Source: CAZHCA01 sp964530825 (GTDB lineage: Bacteria > Bacteroidota > Bacteroidia > Chitinophagales > Saprospiraceae). From it: 64,000 bases of DNA. Of this stretch, positions 7,807 through 17,388 are shown piece after piece. Within the stretch, counting starts at the first letter, position 1, and every line of letters starts with the position of its first letter. The notes under the pieces were generated by a model. It was not told where the DNA came from. It searched no databases and saw nothing but the letters and a program-made list of their open reading frames with translations. The stretch is taken from positions 124,001-188,000 of the forward strand of contig CAZHCA010000001.1 in assembly GCA_964530825.1 (NCBI GenBank). Reading direction: 5' to 3'. The translations under genes were made by a program, and so were the position numbers.

Positions 7807-9441
7807 ATGTCATCCGCCTTCCAAAATGACCGGTTACAGGAAGAATTTGATCGCTTCATCGAGTTCGGTAATTTACTGGATCGCCAGAGCCGCAAATACT
7901 TGGTGCAATATCTCCAGAGCCAGATCACCGACCAGGCATTCGAACTACCCGAGCTCCTTAACGATCAGTACTTTCTGTATTTCAAAAAATCCCTCGACGA
8001 TCTTTTCCGGATCAAAGAGCTGTTACCCATTCTGCAGCGTAACGAACGCATCACGGAGCAAGTATTGCTCGATACCCTTTACTGGGTGCGGAAAACTTAC
8101 GACAAGGTAAAAACGAAAAATCCCTACGAATCGGAAAAAGACCGGCTGGAAAATTACGCAGTTACGCCTTTGCACGTCTTCGTGAAGCGCTGGCAGATAC
8201 CGCTTCACTTCCTGCGCCAGCACTATTCCCGCGACCAAATCGATCTGGATTTTTACCAGGATCGCTTTCAGCGACTCATAGGCAACCGGGCGATTGAGGA
8301 AATCGAAGAACCGCAGCGCCAGCGCCTGGAAATGATCCTTACCGACCTGCTATCCCAGTGGGATGCCCTGCTCAGCGCTAAGATCCTGGATTATCAGCTA
8401 CAAAGGCTCGCCGAAGAGCAAGAAATTTTTCAGCAGCTGATGGAGGCTAAAGTGTCGGAATATACCCGGCTCATGGATTTGGTATCGCCGTTTTCCGACT
8501 ACCTGGGCTGGGATATGTCGCGCGAACTTTGGGAAGATCGTTCTTTCGACGTGTTACAGGAATACGATGAGCTCTTGCAGGATGAAGCATCAATCAAAGC
8601 ATTAGCCAACTTGCTTGGGCGCATGCGGGAGGCGGAAATTGAAATAGAGGAGGAGACATTCGAGCAGACCATCATTCGGCAGGAATGGAAGACCGAAAGA
8701 ATACCTCCCTCCGAAATTACGGGCATCCACCCTAGTGATGACCTGAACAACTTGCTGAGTTCGGAAGCCGGCCTGCTGGGTGACCCGCAGACCGAAGGTT
8801 TGTTCTTGCAGCGTTTCGCCGAAAAACAACTGCAGACTTTTCGCTATGAAGACAAACAACTGGTGCCCAGTGAGGACAAGTTCACCGATGTACACCAGCG
8901 GGTGCGGCAAAAAGAGAAGGGGCCTTTTATCGTCTGCGTAGATACGAGTGAGTCGATGGTGGGCCGCCCCGAGCAGCTAGCCAAAGTGCTAACCCTGGGC
9001 GTTTTGAAAATGGCCATCCGCGAGAACCGCCGGGCTTACCTGATCAACTTTTCGATTGGCATTAAAACTCTGGACCTGTACGATGTAGCCAATTCCGTAG
9101 ATGAACTGGCCAAGTTTCTGCGCATGTCTTTTCACGGCGGTACGGATATTTCATTACCCCTCTACGAATCCATCCGGCAGCTGAAGTCTCAGAACTACCG
9201 TGATGCAGACGTGTTGGTCGTCTCAGATTTTATCATGTACCGGGTCGACCGGGACGTGCTGGCCGAGGTGAAATACCACCAGCAGAATAGCGGAACACAG
9301 TTTCACAGTCTCACCCTATCAGACGACCCAAACGTACAGATCTTGGAGCAGTTCGATACGAACTGGATTTACAACCCACAGCAAAAAGGCGTGATACGTG
9401 AACTGACTCGCGGGTTAGAGACAATCCGTGAGCGGTACTAG
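7807..9441 (+). CDS. ViaA-like VWA-domain protein
   Basis: 544 residues, cytoplasmic. The N-terminal ~360 residues are helical and charged. The C-terminal von Willebrand A domain has a complete metal-ion-dependent adhesion site: DTSES at residues 379-383 (D-x-S-x-S), a downstream Thr in FHGGTDIS, and an Asp in VLVVSDFIMYR. It is the expected partner of the ATPase directly upstream. In E. coli, RavA-ViaA interacts with fumarate reductase and Nuo; here the sdh operon lies convergently just downstream, which may be coincidence. A strong bidirectional terminator follows the stop. Confidence 0.86.
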   Translation: MSSAFQNDRLQEEFDRFIEFGNLLDRQSRKYLVQYLQSQITDQAFELPELLNDQYFLYFKKSLDDLFRIKELLPILQRNERITEQVLLDTLYWVRKTYDKVKTKNPYESEKDRLENYAVTPLHVFVKRWQIPLHFLRQHYSRDQIDLDFYQDRFQRLIGNRAIEEIEEPQRQRLEMILTDLLSQWDALLSAKILDYQLQRLAEEQEIFQQLMEAKVSEYTRLMDLVSPFSDYLGWDMSRELWEDRSFDVLQEYDELLQDEASIKALANLLGRMREAEIEIEEETFEQTIIRQEWKTERIPPSEITGIHPSDDLNNLLSSEAGLLGDPQTEGLFLQRFAEKQLQTFRYEDKQLVPSEDKFTDVHQRVRQKEKGPFIVCVDTSESMVGRPEQLAKVLTLGVLKMAIRENRRAYLINFSIGIKTLDLYDVANSVDELAKFLRMSFHGGTDISLPLYESIRQLKSQNYRDADVLVVSDFIMYRVDRDVLAEVKYHQQNSGTQFHSLTLSDDPNVQILEQFDTNWIYNPQQKGVIRELTRGLETIRERY

Positions 9442-9448
9442 GTGGTGG

Positions 9449-9490
9449 GAACAATCCCGGCCATCGCTCTGTAGGTGGCCGGGATTGTTC
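9449..9490. terminator. Bidirectional terminator between viaA-like gene and sdhB
   Basis: Perfect 15-bp inverted repeat: GAACAATCCCGGCCA at 9449-9463 and TGGCCGGGATTGTTC at 9476-9490, with a 12-base loop. It lies between the convergent stop codons. On the plus strand it is followed by a T-rich tract, consistent with intrinsic termination. Confidence 0.85.
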
Positions 9491-9492
9491 AT

Positions 9493-10245
9493 TTACTCTT
9501 TTCCACTCACCGCGGCAGACAGGTATTCGCGGTTCATGAAAGCAATGTTTTCCAGAGAGATTTCCTTTGGGCATTCGGCCGAACAAGCACCGATGTTGGA
9601 ACAGTTGCCGAAGCCTTCTTCGTCCATCTGATCGACCATCGCCGTTACCCGCTTTTGGGCTTCTACTTTACCTTGCGGCAAGGAAGACAAATGGTACACT
9701 TTAGCACTCACGAACAGCATGGCAGAAGCATTCGGGCATGCCGCTACGCAGGCACCACAACCGATGCAGGTGGCTGCGTTGAACGACTCGGAAGCGTCAT
9801 TCTTCGGTACTGGAATGGCGTTAGCATCTTGTGCCTGGCCGGTATTTACACTGATGTACCCGCCCGCTTGAATGATTCGGTCGAAGGAAGAGCGATCTAC
9901 GGCCAGGTCTTTAATGACCGGAAAGGCCGAAGCGCGGAAAGGCTCAATAACGATCGTTTCACCGTCTTGGAAGTGGCGCATATGCAGTTGGCAGGTTGTT
10001 GTAGCCTGCATGGGGCCATGCGGCTGTCCATTGATGACCATGGAGCAGGTGCCGCAGATGCCCTCGCGACAGTCGTGCTCAAATACCACCGGATCTTCTT
10101 TCTGCGCAATAAGTTGCTCATTCAGTACATCCAGCATTTCCAGAAAGGACATATGCGTTGATACATCGTCGAGTTGATAGGTGACGAACTGTCCTTTTTT
10201 ATATTTTTGGCCGCCTTCGCGCCAAACCTTAAGTGTCAGTTTCAT
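9493..10245 (-). CDS. sdhB: Succinate dehydrogenase/fumarate reductase iron-sulfur subunit
   Basis: 250 residues. Carries electrons from the flavoprotein to the quinone site in respiratory complex II. The N-terminal ferredoxin domain holds the [2Fe-2S] cysteines in CREGICGTC (C59, C64, C67) followed by MVINGQPHG. The C-terminal domain holds the [4Fe-4S]/[3Fe-4S] ligands in CIGCGACVAACP and CSNIGACSAECP. It is the last gene of sdhCAB, with a 98-base gap after sdhA. The order and the single cytochrome subunit match the b558-type complex of Bacteroidota and Bacillus, which may act as succinate dehydrogenase or fumarate reductase; the direction cannot be read from sequence. Confidence 0.95.
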   Translation of the reverse strand: MKLTLKVWREGGQKYKKGQFVTYQLDDVSTHMSFLEMLDVLNEQLIAQKEDPVVFEHDCREGICGTCSMVINGQPHGPMQATTTCQLHMRHFQDGETIVIEPFRASAFPVIKDLAVDRSSFDRIIQAGGYISVNTGQAQDANAIPVPKNDASESFNAATCIGCGACVAACPNASAMLFVSAKVYHLSSLPQGKVEAQKRVTAMVDQMDEEGFGNCSNIGACSAECPKEISLENIAFMNREYLSAAVSGKE

Positions 10246-10343
10246 GCTTACCTTTTTTTAGAGATAAGCGCCGTCATTACAGAGCACCTATCCAAAATCA
10301 AAAGAATAATAACGGGCCTGGCGTTGCCGCCTCTGCCCTCGGA

Positions 10344-12347
10344 TTATTTGTAAGAACGTGTTTTCAGTTCTACATTTTCGAAGACCAAGTCCTCTTTGTG
10401 CAGCGTCGGCGCTTCGCCGGGCTGGTGGTATTCCCAGGCGGCAACGTAGGCAAAGTTTTCGTCGTCGCGGAGTGCTTCGCCTTCCTCGGTCTGGTATTCT
10501 TCGCGGAAGTGGCCGCCGGCGGACTCCTTGCGGTGATCGGCATCGATCATCATCAATTCACCCAGTTCGAAATAGTCGTCTACGCGGAGTACTTTTTCCA
10601 GCTCAGGGTTGAATTCATCTGCCCCACCGGGTACGAAGACATCCTGGTAGAACGCTTCGCGCAGCTCGCGCAACAACTTTATTCCGTTTTGCAGGCCGTC
10701 ACCGGTACGCGACATACCGCAGTAGTCCCACATAATTTTGCCCAGGCGACGGTGGAAGCTTTCGACAGACTGGTTGCCCTGAATGCTCAAGAAGTGTTCG
10801 ATGCGCTCTTTTACATCCCTTTCGGCCTGGAGGAAAGCTTCACCATCGGGCTCGATCTTCGGCGTGCGGATTTCTTTCGAGAGGAAATCACCAATGGTGT
10901 AGGGCAGGATGAAGTAGCCGTCGGCCAGTCCCTGCATGAGTGCCGAAGCACCCAGACGATTAGCTCCATGATCCGAGAAGTTGCACTCTCCGATTGCAAA
11001 TAGCCCCGGGATGTTCGTCTCCAGATTGTAGTCGACCCACAGTCCCCCCATGATGTAGTGGATAGCCGGATAGATTTTCATCGGCGTTTGGTAGGGATTC
11101 TCGCCCGTAATCTTTTCGTAGATTTCAAAGAGGTTACCGTACTTTTCATTGATGACTTCTTCACCCAGTTTAGTAATGTTGGCCTGGTCGGCATTTTCCA
11201 TACCCATGGAGTGGGCTTTGGATTTGCCGTAGCGCTCAATGGCGGAGGCGAAATCCAGGAAAACGGCCAACCCGGTCGGTGCCACTCCCAGGCCTTCATC
11301 GCAGACGACTTTGGCGGCTCGCGAAGCGACATCGCGCGGTACCAAGTTACCGAAAGCAGGGTAGCGGCGCTCGAGATAATAGTCGCGGTCCTCGTCGGGG
11401 ATATCGTTGGCCGTTTTGCGACCTTCACGGATAGCGGCGGCGTCTTCTTGCTTTTTCGGCACCCATACGCGTCCGTCGTTACGCAGGGACTCGGACATGA
11501 GGGTCAGTTTCGACTGGTACTCACCGCTTACCGGAATGCAGGTTGGGTGGATCTGAGCAAAGCTGGGGTTGGCCATATAAGCACCGCGGCGAACCGCACG
11601 CCAGGCTGCCGAACCATTGGAGTTCATCGCATTGGTCGACAAGTAATAGACATTACTGTAACCGCCAGTGGCGAGTACTACGGCGTGGGCCGAATAGCGC
11701 TCCAACTTACCGTTGAGCAGATTGCGCGCAACAATACCGCGGGCTTTGCCGTCTTGGATAACCAAGTCCAGCATCTCATGACGGTTGTACATTTGTACAT
11801 TGCCAAGTGAGATCTGACGCGAAAGGGCCTGGTAGGCACCCAGCAAGAGCTGCTGGCCGGTTTGGCCTTTGGCGTAGAAAGTACGGCTTACCTGTACGCC
11901 GCCGAACGAGCGGTTATCGAGCAGGCCCCCGTAATCGCGGGCGAAAGGTACGCCCTGAGCAACGGCCTGATCGATGATATTGCGACTTACTTCGGCCAGG
12001 CGGTGCACATTGGATTCGCGAGAGCGGTAATCGCCCCCTTTGATGGTATCGTAAAAAAGGCGGAATACACTATCGCCGTCGTTCTGGTAATTCTTTGCCG
12101 CATTGATCCCGCCCTGGGCCGCAATGGAGTGGGCCCTGCGCGGGCTGTCGTGGAAGGTAAAGCATTTGACATTGTAGCCAAGCTCACCAAGTGTAGCAGC
12201 TGCAGCTGCGCCACCCAGTCCCGTTCCGACCACTATGATATCAAGGCGGCGCTTGTTATTGGGAGCCACGAGGGGAATCGTGGAGCGATATTGCGTCCAC
12301 TTTTCTCCAAGTGGGCCAGGAGGTACCTTAGATTCAAACTTAGTCAT
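10344..12347 (-). CDS. sdhA: Succinate dehydrogenase/fumarate reductase flavoprotein subunit
   Basis: 667 residues from the ATG at 12345-12347; a GTG one codon earlier is also possible. Oxidises succinate to fumarate with covalently bound FAD. The FAD-binding start IIVVGTGLGGAAAAATLGELG and the flavin-attachment region HSIAAQGGINAAKN are visible. So are the catalytic and substrate residues in SFAQIHPTCIPV and the late GANRLGASALMQGLADGYF motif. The length fits the non-classical, Bacillus/Bacteroidota-type SdhA. It starts 11 bases after the cytochrome gene. The neighbouring sdhB and sdhC complete the enzyme. Confidence 0.95.
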   Translation of the reverse strand: MTKFESKVPPGPLGEKWTQYRSTIPLVAPNNKRRLDIIVVGTGLGGAAAAATLGELGYNVKCFTFHDSPRRAHSIAAQGGINAAKNYQNDGDSVFRLFYDTIKGGDYRSRESNVHRLAEVSRNIIDQAVAQGVPFARDYGGLLDNRSFGGVQVSRTFYAKGQTGQQLLLGAYQALSRQISLGNVQMYNRHEMLDLVIQDGKARGIVARNLLNGKLERYSAHAVVLATGGYSNVYYLSTNAMNSNGSAAWRAVRRGAYMANPSFAQIHPTCIPVSGEYQSKLTLMSESLRNDGRVWVPKKQEDAAAIREGRKTANDIPDEDRDYYLERRYPAFGNLVPRDVASRAAKVVCDEGLGVAPTGLAVFLDFASAIERYGKSKAHSMGMENADQANITKLGEEVINEKYGNLFEIYEKITGENPYQTPMKIYPAIHYIMGGLWVDYNLETNIPGLFAIGECNFSDHGANRLGASALMQGLADGYFILPYTIGDFLSKEIRTPKIEPDGEAFLQAERDVKERIEHFLSIQGNQSVESFHRRLGKIMWDYCGMSRTGDGLQNGIKLLRELREAFYQDVFVPGGADEFNPELEKVLRVDDYFELGELMMIDADHRKESAGGHFREEYQTEEGEALRDDENFAYVAAWEYHQPGEAPTLHKEDLVFENVELKTRSYK

Positions 12348-12358
12348 CACTATATTTT

Positions 12359-13051
12359 TTATTGTCCGGGAATCACTCGGAATTCGCCGAGCGGATAAAT
12401 ATCAAAATACATCAACACCGGAATGGTGGCGAAGAGCAGCGGCAGCAAGATCGCGAATACCAATCCGATATTTTTGATCAGGGAATCGTACTTTCCGTAG
12501 CGCCAGCCTAGAGTCTGAAAAGCACTCTGAAAACCGTGCACTAGATGATAGCCGAGCGCCACCTGTGCCAGCACGTAGAAGGCAACAATCCACCACTGGC
12601 TGAATCCTTCCCGCACAACATCGTAGTATTCCGTGTGTTCGAGGGTTCCGAATTTGAACTTGTACCAGAAGTTGCTCATATGTACTGCCAAAAAGATGAA
12701 AATAATAGAGCCCAGCAGCGCCATGTTGCGACTCGCCCAACTCGTCCCGGAACCTTTCTTGACAGCGTATTTTGCACCTCCCCGGGCACGGCGGTTTTCT
12801 AACCAAAGTGCCAGTCCCCGGTAGGTGTGCAGCAGAATCGCGGCGTACAAACCAATAGCAATAACTTTGATCAAAATGTTCGATTCCATTACTACCACGT
12901 AGCTATTGAAAGCCTCGCCGCCATCGTCGACCAGCAATTGTAAATTGCCGAGAAGATGCACTACCAAAAAGAGAATGAGGAAAAGGCCCGTAAAACTCAT
13001 GACGAGCTTCTTTCCGAGCGAAGTGCCCAGAAATTGATTGAACGAACTCAT
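12359..13051 (-). CDS. sdhC: Succinate dehydrogenase cytochrome b subunit
   Basis: 230 residues from the ATG at 13049-13051, giving MSSFNQFLGTSLGKKLVMSF. A longer in-frame start exists 22 codons upstream but would add a charged, unlikely leader. It has five hydrophobic segments (starting near FTGLFLILFLVVHLLGNLQ, then NILIKVIAIGLYAAILLHTY, NMALLGSIIFIFLAVHMSNF, WIVAFYVLAQVALGYHLVHG, and IGLVFAILLPLLFATIPV). Histidines in HLLGNL, LLHTYRG, VHMSNFW and YHLVHG are candidate haem ligands, as in di-haem b558 cytochromes. It anchors SdhAB to the inner membrane and reduces menaquinone. First gene of the operon. Confidence 0.93.
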   Translation of the reverse strand: MSSFNQFLGTSLGKKLVMSFTGLFLILFLVVHLLGNLQLLVDDGGEAFNSYVVVMESNILIKVIAIGLYAAILLHTYRGLALWLENRRARGGAKYAVKKGSGTSWASRNMALLGSIIFIFLAVHMSNFWYKFKFGTLEHTEYYDVVREGFSQWWIVAFYVLAQVALGYHLVHGFQSAFQTLGWRYGKYDSLIKNIGLVFAILLPLLFATIPVLMYFDIYPLGEFRVIPGQ

Positions 13052-13128
13052 ACTCGATCTTTTAACGTTTTTTGTTTTGTTATTTTTGCAGTGCTCAGCC
13101 AGTTTAATTGCTGACAAAACATCTTATA

Positions 13129-13159
13129 CAAATCTAAAGTTAATAAGGTATAAGCCCAA
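13129..13159 (-). promoter_or_regulatory. Bacteroidota housekeeping promoter of sdhCAB
   Basis: On the minus strand TTG (13159-13157), a 20-base spacer and TAGATTTG (13136-13129) match the Bacteroidota sigma-ABfr consensus (TTG-N19-21-TAnnTTTG) exactly. The predicted transcription start near 13122 leaves a leader of about 70 bases before sdhC. Confidence 0.72.
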
Positions 13160-13258
13160 CTGGTGGTTGACGTTTGCCAAGGCGATGGAAATTATTTAGA
13201 ATTGTTTTAAATAAATGGAAAATCCATCTTTCTGAAGACCGAAACTGTTTCATTTTTG

Positions 13259-13753
13259 ATGAGCCCAAAAATATCTCTTCTTGCTTTCCTCCACTATTTT
13301 CCGGTGATTGAACTACCTGTATCCCTTACCGATGAGTCGCAGCGGTTGTTCAGCGAGAAGAATGAACCCTTGCCGGCCCGGTTGATCGAAGCCTTCATTT
13401 TACCTATGGAAGAGGATGCGCCCGACGAATTTATGGAGTTTGTGCCTTGCTTTTCCATACCCGATACGCACGAATTTCACGCTATAGTTTATTGGCGGGC
13501 CCGTCTCATGGACTATCAATACATTTTAGCCGTTTTAAACAAAAAAGGCGAACTGATGGACCGCAAGGTAATTGCCGGAACATTCTCCGATGGCAGTGTG
13601 CTCACCCAATCCGTGGCCCACATCGAACCCGATTGGGAAATAATTATCGTAAGCGGCCTGCAAGCAACCAATGCACAAGGGCATTACGAAGCTAAGGACA
13701 GCACCTCTTACTCCTTAGAATTGTTACCCAGTGGGAAAATTGTACGCATCTGA
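13259..13753 (+). CDS. Hypothetical protein (164 residues)
   Basis: Unrecognised. The ATG at 13259 is preferred; a TTG one codon earlier is also in frame. No clear signal peptide: the start reads MSPKISLLAFLHYFPVIELP, moderately hydrophobic but with no cleavage pattern. The middle (FHAIVYWRARLMDYQYILAVLNKKGELMDRKVIAGTFSDG) looks like beta strands of a small domain that reads out values, and the end repeats a similar pattern (SYSLELLPSGKIVRI). It stops 35 bases before the RNase R gene and is likely co-transcribed with it. No function can be assigned. Confidence 0.65.
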   Translation: MSPKISLLAFLHYFPVIELPVSLTDESQRLFSEKNEPLPARLIEAFILPMEEDAPDEFMEFVPCFSIPDTHEFHAIVYWRARLMDYQYILAVLNKKGELMDRKVIAGTFSDGSVLTQSVAHIEPDWEIIIVSGLQATNAQGHYEAKDSTSYSLELLPSGKIVRI

Positions 13754-13788
13754 TAGGCCGTTAACGGGTCAGCCAACTAGGAATCACC

Positions 13789-15963
13789 ATGAAAAAAAGA
13801 AAATCGAAAAAGACCGGGAATAAACTCAGTGTGCAGCAATTGCAACGCGAAATCTTGAGATTATTCCGCCGCCAGCCTAAAAAGCGATTCAATCCCCGGC
13901 AGGTAGCCAAAAAGCTCAAAGTGGCAAACAACCGCGATTCCATCGACCACGCCATGGGTAAATTGGTGGAGGAAGAAAAACTTGTGCCGCTTGAGGATTA
14001 CAAATACAAGCTCAAGCGCGATCCTGGCTCGGGCGGCGGCAGTCGCCGCAAAGACTATTTTGAAGGTAGGGTCGATATGACCCGCTCCGGCTCGGCCTAC
14101 ATCGTTTGCGAAGGGGTCGAAGACGATATTTTTGTAGCTGCCAAAAACCTGAACGGGGCCCTGCACGGCGACGAAGTGCGCATTCGTAGCTGGACCCCCC
14201 GCGGGCGCCGACGGCCGGAAGGCGAAGTGACGCAAATCCTCAAGCGGGCTACCGATCATTTTTTGGGTACCTTTACCCGCTATCACGATTTTGCTTCTGT
14301 CGTGCCCGATGGAAGAGCGCAAATTGACATTTACATTCCCCTCGATGCGACCAAAAATGCCAGCAATGAGGATAAGGTAGTGGTCGAGATCACCGACTGG
14401 TCCGGCGTAAGCGGAAAAACCAATCAGCCAATTGGCAGGGTCACCTCTGTTCTGGGACCGGCCGGCTCGAGCGATATCGAGATGAAGTCGATCCTTATCA
14501 ATAACGGATTTCAACTCGACTTTCCGGAGGAAGTCCTGGCCGAAGCCCAAAAGCTACACGACAACTTCACCAAAGAGGAAATTCAAAAACGGCGCGATCT
14601 GCGGGGCGTCCCTACCTTCACCATCGACCCCGATGATGCCAAGGATTTTGATGATGCGATTTCTTTTCAGGTTGAAAAGGGGATCAAGGAAATCGGCGTC
14701 CATATTGCCGACGTGACGCACTACGTGCAGCCTGATACGGCCCTGGACAAGGAGGCTTTCGATCGTTCCACTTCGGTCTACCTGGTCGATCGCGTGTTGC
14801 CGATGTTGCCCGAAAAGTTGTCCAATGAGCTCTGCTCCTTGCGACCGAATGAAGATAAATTCACGTTTTCGGTAATCTTTCGATTCGATCAGGACGACCG
14901 GTTGGTCGATACTTGGATCGGAAAAACCATTACGCATTCCCAACGTCGCTTTACCTATAATCAGGCCCAGTCCGTACTGGATACCAAGGAGGGCGACTTT
15001 GCCCCGGAATTGCTTGAGCTCAATCGCATGGCGCACAAGTTACGCAAAGAGCGCTTCCGCCAGGGCTCGATCGCGTTCGAGACCGATGAGGTCCAGTTCA
15101 AGCTGGATGCCGATGGTGTGCCGGTATCCCTGCACATCAAGGAGCGTAAAGATGCGCACCTGCTGATCGAAGATTACATGCTGCTGGCCAACAAGGCAGT
15201 AGCCTTGTTTATCTCGGAGAAAGGGAAGGAGCACGAGATTCCTTTTGTATACCGGGTGCACGATGAGCCCGACCCTGAAAAGGTGGAAGAGTTTGCACGC
15301 TTTTCCCGCGAATTAGGCTTTCAGATGAAGATCGATTCGCCCAGGGATATCGCCAAATCCTTCAACAAAATGGTGAAAGCCGCCGAAAAGAGTCCGGGGC
15401 TTAAAGTGTTGCCGCCCATCGCCATCCGGACAATGGCGAAAGCCGAATATTCGACCGATAACATCGGTCACTATGGTTTGGGCTTTTCCCACTACAGTCA
15501 CTTTACCTCGCCCATTCGACGCTACTCAGATGTTTTGGCGCATCGGATTCTGGAAAAAAACCTCGACGGCAAGGTCTACAGGGTAAAAAAAGAGAAGTTA
15601 GAAGAGCAGTGTAAGCATGTCTCGCGCCAGGAGCGCCGCGCCCTGGACGCCGAGCGGGAAAGCATCAAGTACAAACAGGTAGAATTTATCGAAAAACACG
15701 TGGGGGAGGTATTTCCCGGTGTCATATCGGGCATCATTGAGCGGGGATTCTTTGTCGAGCTAAAAGATAACCGCTGCGAGGGCATGATCGACTACTCCCG
15801 GATGCCCGAACCTGTTGATGTAGACAGCGGCCGGTTGCGCGCACGGGGAAGGCACTCCGGAAGCGTTTACCGCATGGGCGATGAAATCCTGGTGAAAATA
15901 GTAAGCGCCGATCTCGACCAACGCCGGATAGAGATGGCTTGGGTGGAAAAGGACGAGGTGTGA
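13789..15963 (+). CDS. rnr: Ribonuclease R (RNB-family 3'-5' exoribonuclease)
   Basis: 724 residues, typical for RNase R. Degrades structured RNA, rRNA fragments and tmRNA targets from the 3' end. A basic N-terminal helix-turn-helix-like segment (residues 1-70) precedes the cold-shock-like OB folds (GRVDMTRSGSAYIVCEG; FLGTFTRYHDFASVVPDG). The RNB catalytic centre is visible as DPDDAKDFDDAISF (metal-binding aspartates, near residues 282-290), then HIADVTHYVQ and the late YGLGFSHYSHFTSPIRRYSDVLAHR. A C-terminal S1 domain (GEVFPGVISGIIERGFFVEL) closes the protein. All catalytic acids are present. Confidence 0.95.
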   Translation: MKKRKSKKTGNKLSVQQLQREILRLFRRQPKKRFNPRQVAKKLKVANNRDSIDHAMGKLVEEEKLVPLEDYKYKLKRDPGSGGGSRRKDYFEGRVDMTRSGSAYIVCEGVEDDIFVAAKNLNGALHGDEVRIRSWTPRGRRRPEGEVTQILKRATDHFLGTFTRYHDFASVVPDGRAQIDIYIPLDATKNASNEDKVVVEITDWSGVSGKTNQPIGRVTSVLGPAGSSDIEMKSILINNGFQLDFPEEVLAEAQKLHDNFTKEEIQKRRDLRGVPTFTIDPDDAKDFDDAISFQVEKGIKEIGVHIADVTHYVQPDTALDKEAFDRSTSVYLVDRVLPMLPEKLSNELCSLRPNEDKFTFSVIFRFDQDDRLVDTWIGKTITHSQRRFTYNQAQSVLDTKEGDFAPELLELNRMAHKLRKERFRQGSIAFETDEVQFKLDADGVPVSLHIKERKDAHLLIEDYMLLANKAVALFISEKGKEHEIPFVYRVHDEPDPEKVEEFARFSRELGFQMKIDSPRDIAKSFNKMVKAAEKSPGLKVLPPIAIRTMAKAEYSTDNIGHYGLGFSHYSHFTSPIRRYSDVLAHRILEKNLDGKVYRVKKEKLEEQCKHVSRQERRALDAERESIKYKQVEFIEKHVGEVFPGVISGIIERGFFVELKDNRCEGMIDYSRMPEPVDVDSGRLRARGRHSGSVYRMGDEILVKIVSADLDQRRIEMAWVEKDEV

Positions 15964-16134
15964 AAAAAGATCGCCCATTCTCTTTTGAACCGGCGACCTT
16001 CTATTTAATGAAGGAAAACGTGGTGTTGAATCACTTCATGTTGGTCACTAGGTAAAAGATCCGGCTTTTAAAAAAAACGTTGCCCGTCAACCTAAAAAAA
16101 TATCAATTTTTTTAATCGGAAAAGTAAACTGGGC

Positions 16135-17388
16135 TTACACGCGCTTACGCAAACCGAAAAAGATGCCGGAAGTCAGGTAATTTTGGTCTACCACATTGGC
16201 ATCGCTAGAGAAGGATTGCGGGTAGGTTTTCAGGTAGGGCTCTACAACCAGTTGCCAGTCTGTGCTAAAGCGGTAGTGCATGCCTACGCTACCGTAAAAA
16301 CCAATGCCCAATCTATTTTTAAAAGGCATGAAACCGTTCGGATTGCCGGAGTTAAAATCGACCGGTCGGCCGTCGATGGGCGACACCATAGTGCCTTGCT
16401 GGTTGAACACCATATTGACGATGGCTCCCCCGTTGAGGGCGAGCACCATACGTTCGCGCTGCAGTTCATAACCGACCAGGATGGGGACATCCACGGTTTG
16501 GTAGCGATTTCGGCCTACTACTGTCTGGATGATGGGGGTCAGGACTGTGTCGACTCCGATCAGATTGTCATCCTCATCGTAACTGTAGATCACATCGCGC
16601 CGTTCATCCACTTGGCCTTCAAACTCAAACCGTTCGCGGATTTCACTGTAGTTGAGGCCTCCCTTAATGGCAAAACCCGTGGCGGAAACGGCGCTAAGGC
16701 GCAGTGCCAGGCTGTAGGCAAACCCAGGCTGCTCCGTTCCTTCACGCTGGTCGACATAATCGGCAAATTCGGGATCCCTGGCCGTCATGCGTTTGGCGAT
16801 AAAATCGCGGCTAAAAGAAAGCTCCAGGTAGGTATCCCACTCCCTGGGATTGAAAGTGGAGCATACAATATCTTTTTGCTGGCTTACCGGTGCTACCGCC
16901 TTTTGATTGTCTAAATAGTGTAATCCAATGGCCGAATAGACGGGTTGCGCGTCGGGGCGTTTCGGAATTGCCTCGAGAGGGCGTTGCGGCGAGGCTAGTA
17001 CCGGGGTGCTGGTTGGCAAGGCCGCAACGGAAGACAGGCGCTTTATGCCGGCTTGTCGGGCGGCCGGCGTTGGGGTGTATTCGGACGCCCGAGCATTGAG
17101 GGCTCGGGGGTGGTCAACCGGTTTCTGGGTGGGCGTAACGGTAATCGGGAAGTGGGAAATCGCAGGCTTCGTATCGTTCAAAATAAGCGGGATGCAGACA
17201 GTGATTAGGGCAAGCATACCGGACAGGAGGACCAGAAAAGACCACCCTGGTCGGCGGGTTGAAGCGGGTGCCGCAGCAGCCCGGTCACGGGTTTCTGCTA
17301 TCCGCTCCCAGATATGCATGGGCGGCGGCAACTCCTCCGATTCGAGCTGAGCGCGGAAAAAATCATCAATGGGGTGCCGGTCACTCAT
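16135..17388 (-). CDS. Membrane-anchored protein with barrel-like C-terminal domain
   Basis: 417 residues with a composite layout. Residues 1-48 are hydrophilic and cytoplasmic-looking (MSDRHPIDDFFRAQLESEEL start). A single membrane helix follows at about 49-70 (SFLVLLSGMLALITVCIPL). Then come a Pro/Thr/Ala-rich linker to about 165 and a C-terminal region of about 240 residues with alternating hydrophobic strands and aromatic ends (LELSFSRDF, YSLALRLSAVSATGFAIKGGLNY, GIGFYGSVGMHYRF, LVVEPYLKTYPQSF) like an outer-membrane beta-barrel. Its start overlaps the stop of the ECF sigma gene by 4 bases, so it occupies the position of an anti-sigma factor. The N-terminal part could bind the sigma factor; this is inference. 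Confidence 0.78.
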   Translation of the reverse strand: MSDRHPIDDFFRAQLESEELPPPMHIWERIAETRDRAAAAPASTRRPGWSFLVLLSGMLALITVCIPLILNDTKPAISHFPITVTPTQKPVDHPRALNARASEYTPTPAARQAGIKRLSSVAALPTSTPVLASPQRPLEAIPKRPDAQPVYSAIGLHYLDNQKAVAPVSQQKDIVCSTFNPREWDTYLELSFSRDFIAKRMTARDPEFADYVDQREGTEQPGFAYSLALRLSAVSATGFAIKGGLNYSEIRERFEFEGQVDERRDVIYSYDEDDNLIGVDTVLTPIIQTVVGRNRYQTVDVPILVGYELQRERMVLALNGGAIVNMVFNQQGTMVSPIDGRPVDFNSGNPNGFMPFKNRLGIGFYGSVGMHYRFSTDWQLVVEPYLKTYPQSFSSDANVVDQNYLTSGIFFGLRKRV

